Source of the DNA: Umezawaea tangerina
Lineage (GTDB): Bacteria; Actinomycetota; Actinomycetes; Mycobacteriales; Pseudonocardiaceae
Reading direction: 5' to 3'
Assembly (NCBI RefSeq): GCF_003002815.1
Contig: NZ_PVTF01000003.1
Coordinates: 62,001-126,000, forward strand
DNA length: 64,000 bases
The notes beneath the pieces are model-generated. The model ran no database searches and had not been told where the DNA came from. It was given only the letters and a program-made list of their open reading frames with translations. This document shows, one piece after another, positions 9,183 to 16,129 of this stretch (its first letter is position 1; each line of letters begins with the position of its first letter). The position numbers and the translations under genes were made by a program.

Positions 9183-9231
9183 CGATTCAGGAGGTGAAAT
9201 CCCAGCTCAGTCGATAAACGGGACCCCCGTT

Positions 9232-9261
9232 TTGGAGTAGTGGGCACTCGTGCCTTATGCT
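9232..9261 (+). promoter_or_regulatory. Promoter of the tRNA cluster
   Basis: TTGGAG (9232-9237), an 18-nt spacer and TATGCT (9256-9261) form a housekeeping-type promoter. It would start about 73 nt before tRNA-Glu. No other promoter is visible before the tRNA-Asp and tRNA-Phe genes, so the three are probably one transcript. Confidence 0.6.
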
Positions 9262-9340
9262 TACGGAGCTTCCAACGGACAGCGGTTGGAGGGCCCGAGA
9301 CAGAGGGTGGCCCACACAAGGGCTGCCGGAAGTTGCAAGG

Positions 9341-9413
9341 GTCCCCATCGTCTAGCGGCCTAGGACCCCGCCCTTTCAAGGCGGTAGCACGGGTTCGAAT
9401 CCCGTTGGGGGCA
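9341..9413 (+). tRNA. tRNA-Glu (anticodon TTC)
   Basis: 73 nt with full cloverleaf: acceptor GTCCCCA/TGGGGGC, discriminator A, anticodon stem CCGCC/GGCGG with loop CTTTCAA (TTC at 9375-9377), and T-arm ACGGG-TTCGAAT-CCCGT. CCA is not encoded. Confidence 0.97.
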
Positions 9414-9466
9414 CGTGTTAGGCTAGGCAAAGTGACACGCTAGAATGCAAGACAGCAGTACAGCAA

Positions 9467-9540
9467 GGCCCAGTGGCGCAGTTGGTTAGCGCGTCGCCCT
9501 GTCACGGCGAAGGTCGCGGGTTCGAGTCCCGTCTGGGTCG
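9467..9540 (+). tRNA. tRNA-Asp (anticodon GTC)
   Basis: 74 nt: acceptor GGCCCAG/CTGGGTC, discriminator G (the Asp identity base), anticodon GTC at 9501-9503, T-loop TTCGAGT. It starts 53 nt after tRNA-Glu, and CCA is not encoded. Confidence 0.97.
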
Positions 9541-9573
9541 CTATAGCGTTCGGTCACATCCCGGCCGCTACAT

Positions 9574-9647
9574 GGCCAGGTAGCTCAGTTGGTACGAGCG
9601 ACCGCCTGAAAAGCGGTAGGTCGGCGGTTCGACCCCGCCCCTGGCCA
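9574..9647 (+). tRNA. tRNA-Phe (anticodon GAA)
   Basis: 74 nt: acceptor GGCCAGG/CCTGGCC, discriminator A, anticodon loop CTGAAAA (GAA), T-arm GGCGG-TTCGACC-CCGCC. It starts 33 nt after tRNA-Asp, and a strong terminator follows 11 nt later. Confidence 0.97.
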
Positions 9648-9658
9648 TTCGACATCGG

Positions 9659-9700
9659 GACAGCCCCGTCTGCGGAAATCGCAGACGGGGCTGTCTCATT
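9659..9700 (+). terminator. Terminator of the tRNA cluster
   Basis: Perfect 16-bp stem (9659-9674 with 9680-9695), 5-nt loop GAAAT, followed by TCATT. Confidence 0.92.
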
Positions 9701-9743
9701 CTGTGCGATTCCGGGGCTCTCGCCCCAGACCCCAAGGCAGGGC

Positions 9744-9781
9744 GGGCTTCGCCCCCCTGCACCCCCCGGTGGGTGCAGGGG
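9744..9781. terminator. Hairpins after the convergent PP2C gene
   Basis: A perfect 11-bp stem (9754-9764 with 9771-9781, 6-nt loop) is preceded by a GGGC-TTC-GCCC triloop hairpin (9744-9754). It lies 46 nt past the stop of the minus-strand PP2C gene, which it probably ends. Confidence 0.7.
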
Positions 9782-9827
9782 TGGTTTCCTGCGGTTTGTC
9801 GGTGGGATTTCCTGTCGATTGTTTCGG

Positions 9828-10556
9828 CTAATTGTCCAGGTGGATTATCGCCAGAGCCTGGTCGTCGTGGGTTTTGTACCGGGGCCAGCGAGTGCGTTCC
9901 GGATCGGAGAGCTCGGCGGTTCGGACGTCGTCGAGGACGGCCTCCGGGCCGCGGGTGGTGATGATCTCCAGGACGGTCTCCCAGTCGGGGAAGATCCGGT
10001 AGTCGTCGACGCCGCAGGAGACCCCGTCGGTGGCCATGATCACAGTCCCGATCCCGGCTCTGGGCAGGGTGGTCCGGACCGCTCGGTGGGCGGCTTCGGG
10101 GTCCGCCTCGGCGACCCAGTAACCGCCTTCGCGGTTCTTCCAGTCGGTGATGGGGGAGGCGACTCCGCGCAGTTCCGCCAGGCGTGTGTCGGCAATCACA
10201 GTGGTGGTGGGGCCGAACGCCACGATCGGGCTGTCCGCCAGGACCAGGGTGTCGATCTCCTCGTCGGTCCAGCGGGCGATGGCGATGGTGCTGGACGGGG
10301 CGTCGCCGGGAACCAGGTCGTAGCGGGTGGTGACGCGGGTGATGGCGGTGGCGAGGAGGTCGGCCAGGTCGCCGTCGGAGGTGAGCAGCCCGGTGAGCTC
10401 GGTGCCGAGGACCTGGGCGTACCAGCCGCCGTTGCGGTCGGGCGGGCGGCGCGAGGTGACGCCGTCGAGCACGACGACCGCGTTGGGGAGGACGAAGACC
10501 CGGTCCTCGGTCGGGCGGCCGGGAGCGGGGCGTTCCGCGGTTTCGATCTTCGCCAT
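9828..10556 (-). CDS. PP2C-like protein phosphatase domain protein
   Basis: 242 residues. The metal-binding motifs of the PPM/PP2C fold are visible: VVVLDGVTS near residue 30, IMATDGVSCGVDDY near 178 and HDDQALAII at the C-terminus. The Asp residues of these would hold two Mn/Mg ions. It should act as a cytoplasmic phosphatase or a signalling switch, and no membrane segment is present. It is divergent from the HTH-ClpN pair, with twin operators between. A TACGGT hexamer 6 nt before the ATG suggests a leaderless transcript. Confidence 0.82.
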   Translation of the reverse strand: MAKIETAERPAPGRPTEDRVFVLPNAVVVLDGVTSRRPPDRNGGWYAQVLGTELTGLLTSDGDLADLLATAITRVTTRYDLVPGDAPSSTIAIARWTDEEIDTLVLADSPIVAFGPTTTVIADTRLAELRGVASPITDWKNREGGYWVAEADPEAAHRAVRTTLPRAGIGTVIMATDGVSCGVDDYRIFPDWETVLEIITTRGPEAVLDDVRTAELSDPERTRWPRYKTHDDQALAIIHLDN

Positions 10557-10562
10557 GGCCTC

Positions 10563-10613
10563 ACCGTAGCGTCAACTTCGGTTGACAAACGCCGAGTGTC
10601 AACCTACGTTGAC
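10563..10613. promoter_or_regulatory. Twin palindromic operators over divergent leaderless promoters
   Basis: GTCAAC-N4-GTTGAC occurs twice (10571-10586 and 10598-10613; 27 nt centre to centre). On the plus strand TTGACA (10582-10587), 17 nt and TACGTT (10605-10610) form a near-consensus promoter whose start point would be the ATG at 10617. The first palindrome covers the -35 and the second covers the -10. On the minus strand TACGGT (10568-10563) sits 6 nt before the PP2C ATG. The HTH protein next door is the obvious candidate binder. Confidence 0.75.
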
Positions 10614-10616
10614 GTC

Positions 10617-10829
10617 ATGACTAAGGCGACCGAGTTGGCCTCGGCGGCTGGGGACCAGGACCCGAAGGTGGGGCTGCGCGCGGTGAGCGCGCTGCGCAGG
10701 CTGCTGGAGCAGCTGGAGTCCGTCCAGGTCCGCAACGCCCGTGTCCGGGGCTGGTCATGGCAGGAGATCGCGGCCGAGCTGGGGGTCACCCGGCAGGCCG
10801 TCCACAAGAAGCACGGAGGACGGGGATGA
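10617..10829 (+). CDS. Small helix-turn-helix protein
   Basis: 70 residues. The C-terminal part (WSWQEIAAELGVTRQAVHKK) is a clear sigma-70 region 4-like or Homeodomain-like HTH. The N-terminal part (GLRAVSALRRLLEQLESVQV) is a helix that could dimerise. The start at 10617 gives a leaderless transcript from a near-consensus promoter. The stop overlaps the start of the Clp-N gene (ATGA), so they are translationally coupled. It probably represses its own promoter through the GTCAAC/GTTGAC palindromes, which is inference from position. Confidence 0.8.
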   Translation: MTKATELASAAGDQDPKVGLRAVSALRRLLEQLESVQVRNARVRGWSWQEIAAELGVTRQAVHKKHGGRG

Positions 10830-11359
10830 TCGGCGAACGGTTCACGCGCGAGGCCCGCCAAGCGGTGCGCGACGCGGTCAAGGAGGCCGAGCGCGAGTCG
10901 GCGCCGCGCATCGGCAGGCGGCACATGTTGTTGGCACTGCTGGAGTCCCCGGCGCTGGCGGGGTTCGACCTGTCCCGCGAGGAGGTCGAGGGCGCGCTGC
11001 GGGAGGCCCGGCGCAAGGGCGGGCTGAGCGAGGCGGACACCGAGGCGCTCAAGGAGCTCGGGATCGACCTCGACCGGATCGTCGACAGCGTCGAGCAGTC
11101 GCTGGGCGAGGGCGCGCTGGCGTCGATGGGGACCAGCAGGAAGCGGTGGCTCTTCGGCGAGCACAAGTCGTTCGAGCCCGAGCTGAAGAAGACGCTGGAG
11201 CGCAGCCTGCACGAGGCCAGGGACCTCGGGCACAACTACCTCGGCAACGAGCACCTCGTGCTCGCGCTGCTGGCGGGCGGAGGGCTCGTCACCGAGGTGC
11301 TGGAGGCGCGCGGCGTGAACTACGTCGAGGTCAGGAAGCGGGTCGCGCAGGGGGCGTGA
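10826..11359 (+). CDS. Stand-alone Clp N-terminal domain protein
   Basis: 177 residues with two Clp_N repeats: MIGERFTREARQAV ... IGRRHMLLALLE near the N-terminus and LERSLHEARDLGHNYLGNEH, then LVLALLAGGG, near the C-terminus. The full ClpA/ClpC ATPase carries this domain to bind substrates and adaptors. Here no AAA+ module follows, so it may act as an adaptor, a decoy or a sensor for damaged proteins. It is coupled to the HTH gene by an ATGA overlap. Its 3' end overlaps the convergent yczE-like gene by 29 nt. Confidence 0.85.
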   Translation: MIGERFTREARQAVRDAVKEAERESAPRIGRRHMLLALLESPALAGFDLSREEVEGALREARRKGGLSEADTEALKELGIDLDRIVDSVEQSLGEGALASMGTSRKRWLFGEHKSFEPELKKTLERSLHEARDLGHNYLGNEHLVLALLAGGGLVTEVLEARGVNYVEVRKRVAQGA

Positions 11360-11984
11360 CCCCGGCCCAGGTCAGCCTGGGCAGGAACGCCTGGGTGAGC
11401 GGACCGATGGCCAGGGCGTACAGGACGGTGCCGATGCCCAGGGTGCCGCCGAGCAGCCAGCCGCCCAGGAGCACGGTCACCTCGATGACGGTGCGCACCA
11501 GCCGCAGCGAGATGCCGGTGCGGGCGCAGAGACCCGTGGTCAGGCCGTCGCGGGGGCCGGGGCCCAGCCGGGCGCCGATGTACACGGCGGCCGCCAGGGC
11601 GTTGAGGACGATGCCCGAGGTCAGCAGGGCGATCCGGAGCAGCAGGGCGGTGGGCTCGGGGACCATCGCCAGGGTCGCGTCCACGGCCACGCCGATCAGC
11701 ACGACGTTGGACACCGTGCCCACGCCGGGGCGTTGTCTGAGCGGGATCCAGCAGAGCAGGACCAGTGCGCCGACGATCACGGTGATCGTGCCGAAGCTCA
11801 GGCCGGTGCGCTTGGTCAGGCCCTCGTGCAGCACGTCCCACGGCGCCAGGCCGAGGGTGCCGCGGATCTGCAGCGCCATGCTCGCGCCGTAGAGCCACAG
11901 GCCGATCGCCAACTGGGTCAGCCGCCGGGCGGGGGCGACGGTGACCGGGGCGGACGTGAGCGCGGCGAGACGTGGAGAGGCCAT
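11331..11984 (-). CDS. yczE: YczE/YitT-type integral membrane protein
   Basis: 217 residues with about five to six membrane segments. Motifs typical of the YczE/YyaS family are seen (LAPWDVLHEGL near residue 47 and GPGPRDGLTTGL near 140). The function is unknown; the family is found beside MocR-like regulators of the YczR type, which is also the case here. The ATG at 11984 gives MASPRLAAL; the longer upstream frame runs through the regulator's start and is rejected. Confidence 0.88.
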   Translation of the reverse strand: MASPRLAALTSAPVTVAPARRLTQLAIGLWLYGASMALQIRGTLGLAPWDVLHEGLTKRTGLSFGTITVIVGALVLLCWIPLRQRPGVGTVSNVVLIGVAVDATLAMVPEPTALLLRIALLTSGIVLNALAAAVYIGARLGPGPRDGLTTGLCARTGISLRLVRTVIEVTVLLGGWLLGGTLGIGTVLYALAIGPLTQAFLPRLTWAGVTPPARPAS

Positions 11985-12003
11985 GCGGCCATCGTGCGGG
12001 CCG

Positions 12004-12041
12004 ATTGGCCTTGTAATCCAGTGCCAATCGCCAATAATTGG
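12004..12041. promoter_or_regulatory. CCAAT/ATTGG repeats between yczE and the MocR regulator
   Basis: The 61-nt divergent gap holds ATTGG at 12004-12008, CCAAT at 12024-12028 and 12031-12035, and ATTGG at 12037-12041. This forms an inverted/direct repeat set 4 nt from the MocR start codon. It is the likely operator for the regulator on both promoters. Confidence 0.55.
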
Positions 12042-12045
12042 CCTC

Positions 12046-13506
12046 ATGGACCACGACATCCCAGTAGGTGGACGGGTATCAGGCCACCGGTTGGCCCGGT
12101 TGCTGGGCGATTGGCGTCGTCGCGGAGCCCGGCAGGGCACCACCGACCTGGCGGCGGGAATCCGGATGCTCGTGGTGGAGGGCCAGCTCCCCGCGGGCAC
12201 CCGGCTGCCCGCGGAACGGGAGATCGCCGACGCGCTGCCGGTGAGCCGCACGCTGGTCTCCGCCGCGCTGGACCAGCTCCGCGAGGACGGCCTGGTGGCC
12301 AGCCGCCGCGGCGCGGGGTCGTGGATCACCGTGCCGAGCGGGGTGTTCCGCCCGGTCACCGACCTGGTGCCCGCCGAGCGCGGGCTGATCGACCTGGCCC
12401 GCGCCGCGCCGCCCGCGCTCCCGAACCTGGCCGCGGCGATGGACGCCGTGCGGCTGCGGATGCCCGAGCACCTGGCCGGGCACGGCTACCACGAGCACGG
12501 CGTGCTGGAGCTGCGGAAGCTGATCGCCGACCGCTACTCCGCGCGCGGCCTGCCCACCTCGCCCGACCAGATCGTCGTCACCAGCGGTGCGCAGCACGCG
12601 ATCGGGCTGGCGTTGCGGCTGTTCACCGGCCCCGGCGACCGGGTGCTGGTCGAGCAGCCCAGCTACCCGAACGCGCTCGACGCCATCCGGTCGATGTCGG
12701 CCATCCCGGTGCCGGTGCCGCTCACGTCGGAGGGCTGGGACCTCCCCGGCATCGCCGCCGCGCTGCGCCAGGCCGCGCCGCGGGTCGCCTACCTGGTGCT
12801 GGACTTCCACAACCCGACCGGGCACCGGCTCGACGCACCGGGCAGGGCCCGGCTCGGCGAGCTGCTGCGCCGCGCCCGCACACCGGCGATCATCGACGAG
12901 TCCCTGGTGGACCTGGACCTCGACGGCGACCCGGAGGACGCGCCGCCGCCGATGGCCGCGTTCGCCGACGAGCTGGTCGTGACGATCGGCTCGGCCAGCA
13001 AGTCGCACTGGGGCGGTATGCGGATCGGCTGGATCCGCGCCACGCCCGACGTCGCGCACCGGCTGGTGTCCACCCGCACGTCGGTCGACTTGGGCACCCC
13101 GGTGTTCGAGCAGCTGCTGACGGCCGAGCTGCTGGCCGGTTCGGACTCCGCGCTGCGCGGCCGCCGGGTGGAGCTGGCGCTGCAACGGGACGTGCTGATC
13201 GACAGCCTGCGCGAGCACTGCCCCGGCTGGGCGGTCCGGCGGCCGTCGGGCGGGCTCGTGCTGTGGTGCGGGCTCGACGCGCCGATCAGCACGCGGATCG
13301 CGGTGATGGCGCAGAGCCACGGGGTCCGGCTGGCTCCCGGCGCGCGGTTCGCGGCGCAGGGCGGGCTCGAACGGTGGTTGCGGCTGCCGTACGCGCTGCC
13401 GTCGGACGTCCTGCGGGACGCGGCGCGGCGGCTGGGCTCCGTGGCCGCGCTGGTCGCGGGGTCCACGACGGCGATCGACGGCGACCTGGCGGTTCCGGTC
13501 GCCTGA
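12046..13506 (+). CDS. yczR: MocR-family (GntR-aminotransferase fusion) regulator, YczR type
   Basis: 486 residues. An N-terminal GntR winged helix (about 30-105; LPAGTRLPAEREIADALPVS) is fused to a fold-type I aminotransferase domain (about 115-480). The PLP lysine lies in GSASKSHWGGMRIGW, and the HNPTGHR loop is present. MocR proteins use PLP as an effector rather than for catalysis. It is divergent from a YczE-like membrane protein, a known pairing for the YczR subgroup. The ATG at 12046 is 4 nt past the repeat operator. A 12-bp terminator follows. Confidence 0.88.
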   Translation: MDHDIPVGGRVSGHRLARLLGDWRRRGARQGTTDLAAGIRMLVVEGQLPAGTRLPAEREIADALPVSRTLVSAALDQLREDGLVASRRGAGSWITVPSGVFRPVTDLVPAERGLIDLARAAPPALPNLAAAMDAVRLRMPEHLAGHGYHEHGVLELRKLIADRYSARGLPTSPDQIVVTSGAQHAIGLALRLFTGPGDRVLVEQPSYPNALDAIRSMSAIPVPVPLTSEGWDLPGIAAALRQAAPRVAYLVLDFHNPTGHRLDAPGRARLGELLRRARTPAIIDESLVDLDLDGDPEDAPPPMAAFADELVVTIGSASKSHWGGMRIGWIRATPDVAHRLVSTRTSVDLGTPVFEQLLTAELLAGSDSALRGRRVELALQRDVLIDSLREHCPGWAVRRPSGGLVLWCGLDAPISTRIAVMAQSHGVRLAPGARFAAQGGLERWLRLPYALPSDVLRDAARRLGSVAALVAGSTTAIDGDLAVPVA

Positions 13507-13518
13507 CCTCGGGGTTCA

Positions 13519-13551
13519 GGTCCCCGCCGCGGTCTGGCGGCGGCGGGGACC
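13519..13551 (+). terminator. Hairpin terminator of the MocR gene
   Basis: Perfect 12-bp stem (GGTCCCCGCCGC at 13519-13530, 13540-13551 on the other side) with a 9-nt loop, 13 nt past the stop. Confidence 0.85.
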
Positions 13552-13890
13552 GCTCTGCGCCTACCAACCGGACTTCCGGCACAGCCCCTCGATGTGCCGG
13601 TGTGTCGGTGGCAGTTCCCGTGGACCTGCGGCGGGGACGTTCGGGGCGGAACGTCCCTGCCGCAGGTTCCGGGGTGAGGCCCTGGTGCTGCGGGGCAGTG
13701 CAGGCACCTGGGCCGGCCCCGACCTGCTGGGGCGCGGTCGGCAGGTCGGGAAGCTGGGTGGGCGTGCTCGGAACCGCGGCGCGAAACGCCGAGGACGGGC
13801 ACAGCCGAGGTGGTGCTGAGGAGGATCACGAGCAGGCGGGACCGGGGGTCAGGGGTCCGCGGGCGTGCTCAGGGCGCAGTCGTGCCAGGG
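13552..13890. other. 339-nt stretch between convergent genes, no supported gene
   Basis: On the minus strand a GTG at 13829 opens a frame whose first residues (VILLSTTSAVPVLG) look like a short signal peptide, but the frame then runs on antisense to the MocR gene. A neighbouring frame reads as a Pro/Thr-rich secreted tail. A small secreted gene broken by a frameshift is possible, yet the composition is not decisive. I call it non-coding for now. Confidence 0.35.
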
Positions 13891-14748
13891 TCAGTCGGGC
13901 GACGAGCTCGGCAGGCCTTGCACGCTGCCGGGGGTGCGCGCCTCGTCGCGCCGCTCGACCGTCCACGTGGACGGTGCTCGCGGTGCGGCCTGTGCGGTCG
14001 TCACGGCCGACGCCCCACCGCGGGCGCCGCCCGAGGTGTCGTGGCCGCTGGAGGACGCGGTGGGGGCCGTCGGGGCCGAGGCGGGCTGGGGCGCGGGGGC
14101 GGGCGCGGCGGGCCGCGGCGTCTCCCACTCCGGACCGCTCGACGGCGCGGCGGGCTCCACGTCGACGACCGGGGCGCTCACGTGGATCGCCGGGATCGTC
14201 CACTGCTGCACGGCGACCGGGGCGACGACGACCTCCGCCTCGGCCACGACCGGGGCGGGTGCCTCGACGACGGGGTCCGGTGCCGGTTGCGCGGCGAGCT
14301 TCGCGGCCACCTTGGCCTCGACCTTCGCCGCGTACAGCTCGGCGGGCATCGCGTTCGAGATCGTGCCCGAGCGCTCGGTGGCGTTGCTGATGATCCCGCC
14401 GGAGAAGGAGAGCTCCTCTGTGGAGGAGTCGTCCTCGGCGGGGGTGGTCTCCTCGGGCTCGGCGTCCTGCTCCGGCTCATCGGCCGGTTCGAGGAAACCG
14501 AGGTCGACGGGCGCCGCGGCCATCGCGGTGGTCCACTGCTCGCTGATGCCCGTGACGTCGACCTGAGTGTCCTCGACGGACACGCGGTGCTCGGCCAGGA
14601 CGGAGTGGACGATGTCGACCGCCCTGGTGTCACCGACACCGTGGTCGACCGTGTCGGCGGACGCGACCGCGCCGCCGACCAGCCACGCCGCCGCCGCGAG
14701 CCCGCCGATGGTGAGCGCCCGCACCAGCAGAGATCCGGTGCTGCGCAC
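13891..14748 (-). CDS. Secreted, Pro/Ala-rich protein of unknown function
   Basis: 285 residues. The N-terminus has a hydrophobic stretch LTIGGLAAAAWLVGGAVASA ending in a signal-peptidase-like site. The next 100 residues hold a folded-looking part (VVHS-type helices and ISEQWTTAMAAAPVDLGFL), then an acidic segment, then about 150 residues rich in Ala, Pro, Val and Glu without motifs. The start at 14748 (GTG) has AGGAG 9 nt before it; a GTG at 14778 is the alternative. It is likely exported as a cell-surface or wall-spanning protein. It is divergent from the subtilase gene, 254 nt away. No family is recognised. Confidence 0.7.
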   Translation of the reverse strand: MRSTGSLLVRALTIGGLAAAAWLVGGAVASADTVDHGVGDTRAVDIVHSVLAEHRVSVEDTQVDVTGISEQWTTAMAAAPVDLGFLEPADEPEQDAEPEETTPAEDDSSTEELSFSGGIISNATERSGTISNAMPAELYAAKVEAKVAAKLAAQPAPDPVVEAPAPVVAEAEVVVAPVAVQQWTIPAIHVSAPVVDVEPAAPSSGPEWETPRPAAPAPAPQPASAPTAPTASSSGHDTSGGARGGASAVTTAQAAPRAPSTWTVERRDEARTPGSVQGLPSSSPD

Positions 14749-15002
14749 CGCATCTGCTCCTGCCACGGAAATCACCACCGTTCCAGGTCACCGCGAACGC
14801 AGTCGGCTGCTCGGGGCTGACGATGTGTCATGTCTAGCACTGGTGACCGCGTTTTCGAACGCTATCGGCCGGAACCACTCGGAAGGGCTGCGTGGTGCGG
14901 CTGTCCGGGTAGTCGCCCCGCCGGGTGAACACTTTCCGTCGCTGTTCACGACTTCGGGTGATGCGCGCCGGAGTCCGCTGTGGACGGTCGTCCCGGTCGG
15001 CG

Positions 15003-16129
15003 ATGGTGTCCGTCGTGGACGACGAACTGGCGGGAAGCGCGCAGGTCACCTCCCTCGCGGAACTGGTCGGCGGCTGGCGGGCCGAGGTGCCGGACCTGGT
15101 CCTGCACGACCCGGTGGCCCTGCCGAGACCTTGGTCCGTTCGGGCGAACTGCTGGTCTTTCCGGACGAACTGCCACGCGCGGTGGACCGGTTGGGCCGCT
15201 GGATCGATCACGTCGAGCACCCCGCGGACCGGCGGGTGGCGCGCGTCCGGCTGCGGCCCGCCGAGCGCGTCCGGTGCGTCCAGATCGCCGTGGACCACGG
15301 GTACGCGCCCAACCACGTCCACGTCGGCAGCCCGATCATGTTCGGCACGGCCTGCCCGGTGCCGCCAGAGGCCGCACCCTCCGACCCGCCCCGCCACGAG
15401 CGCTGGGACGTGACCGCGGCCGTGCTCGACACCGGCCTCGACCCGCACCCGTGGTTCGCGGGCAGGCGCTGGTTCACCGAGCGGGAGCAGACCCCCGAGG
15501 TCCTCGACGGCCGCACGGGCCAGGACCGGCACGCGGGCCACGGCACGTTCGTCGCGGGCGTCCTGCTCCAGCACGCGCCGGGCGTCGTCATCCGTCAGCA
15601 CCGGGTGCTGTCGTCGCTGGGCCTGACCGACGACCTCACCGTCGCCGCGGGCCTGCACCGCGCCCGGCGCGAGGCCGCCGAGCACGGCGAGCGGCTCGAC
15701 GTCGTGCTGCTCACCGCGGGCTGCCACACCGCCGACGACCGGTGCCCGCCGGTCCTGCGCAGCGAGGTCAGCGCCTTCCCGGACGCGGTGGTGGTGGCCG
15801 CCGCGGGCAACGGGGCCACCTCCCGCCCGTCCTGGCCCGCCGCGCTGCCCGACGTGCTCGCCGTCGGCGCCGACGCCGCGTTCTCCAACCGCGGCTCGTG
15901 GGTCGACGCCGTCGCGCCCGGCGTGGACGTGGTCAGCAGCCACGTCCGGTTGGGCCCTGTGACCAGGGACTACGGGTACGCGCGGTGGAGCGGCACGTCG
16001 TTCGCCGCCCCGCGGGTCGCGGCCCGCGTCGCCGAGCTGGTGCGCCAAGGCCGCGGTGCGCGGGAGGCGCGCGCCCAGGCGGTGGCGGAGTTCGCGCCCG
16101 CGGGGGTCAGCCCGGCCCGAAGCAGCTGA
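15003..16129 (+). pseudogene. S8 family serine peptidase (subtilase) with apparent 1-nt deletion near 15124
   Basis: The frame closed at 16129 encodes a subtilase core with all three catalytic residues: Asp in AAVLDTGLDPH, His in HAGHGTFVAGV and Ser in WSGTSFAAPRVA. The N-terminal 40 residues sit in a different frame, opening at ATG 15003 (MVSVVDDELAGSAQVTSLAE, then LVGGWRAEVPDLVLHDPVALP). The frame that continues sensibly (ETLVRSGELLVFPDELPRAV) begins at 15125. One extra G near CCGAGACC would join them, so this is a frameshift, a sequencing error or a slippage site. No signal peptide is seen, so the protein is probably cytoplasmic. It is convergent with the CHAT gene and overlaps it by 23 nt. 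Confidence 0.7.

Noticed and set aside
13592-13819. Small plus-strand gene after the MocR terminator
   Set aside because: No ribosome site, Gly/Arg-rich composition, no recognisable features.
11733-14390. 885-codon plus-strand frame
   Set aside because: Out-of-frame shadow of the MocR gene; Arg/Gly/Pro-rich with no fold.
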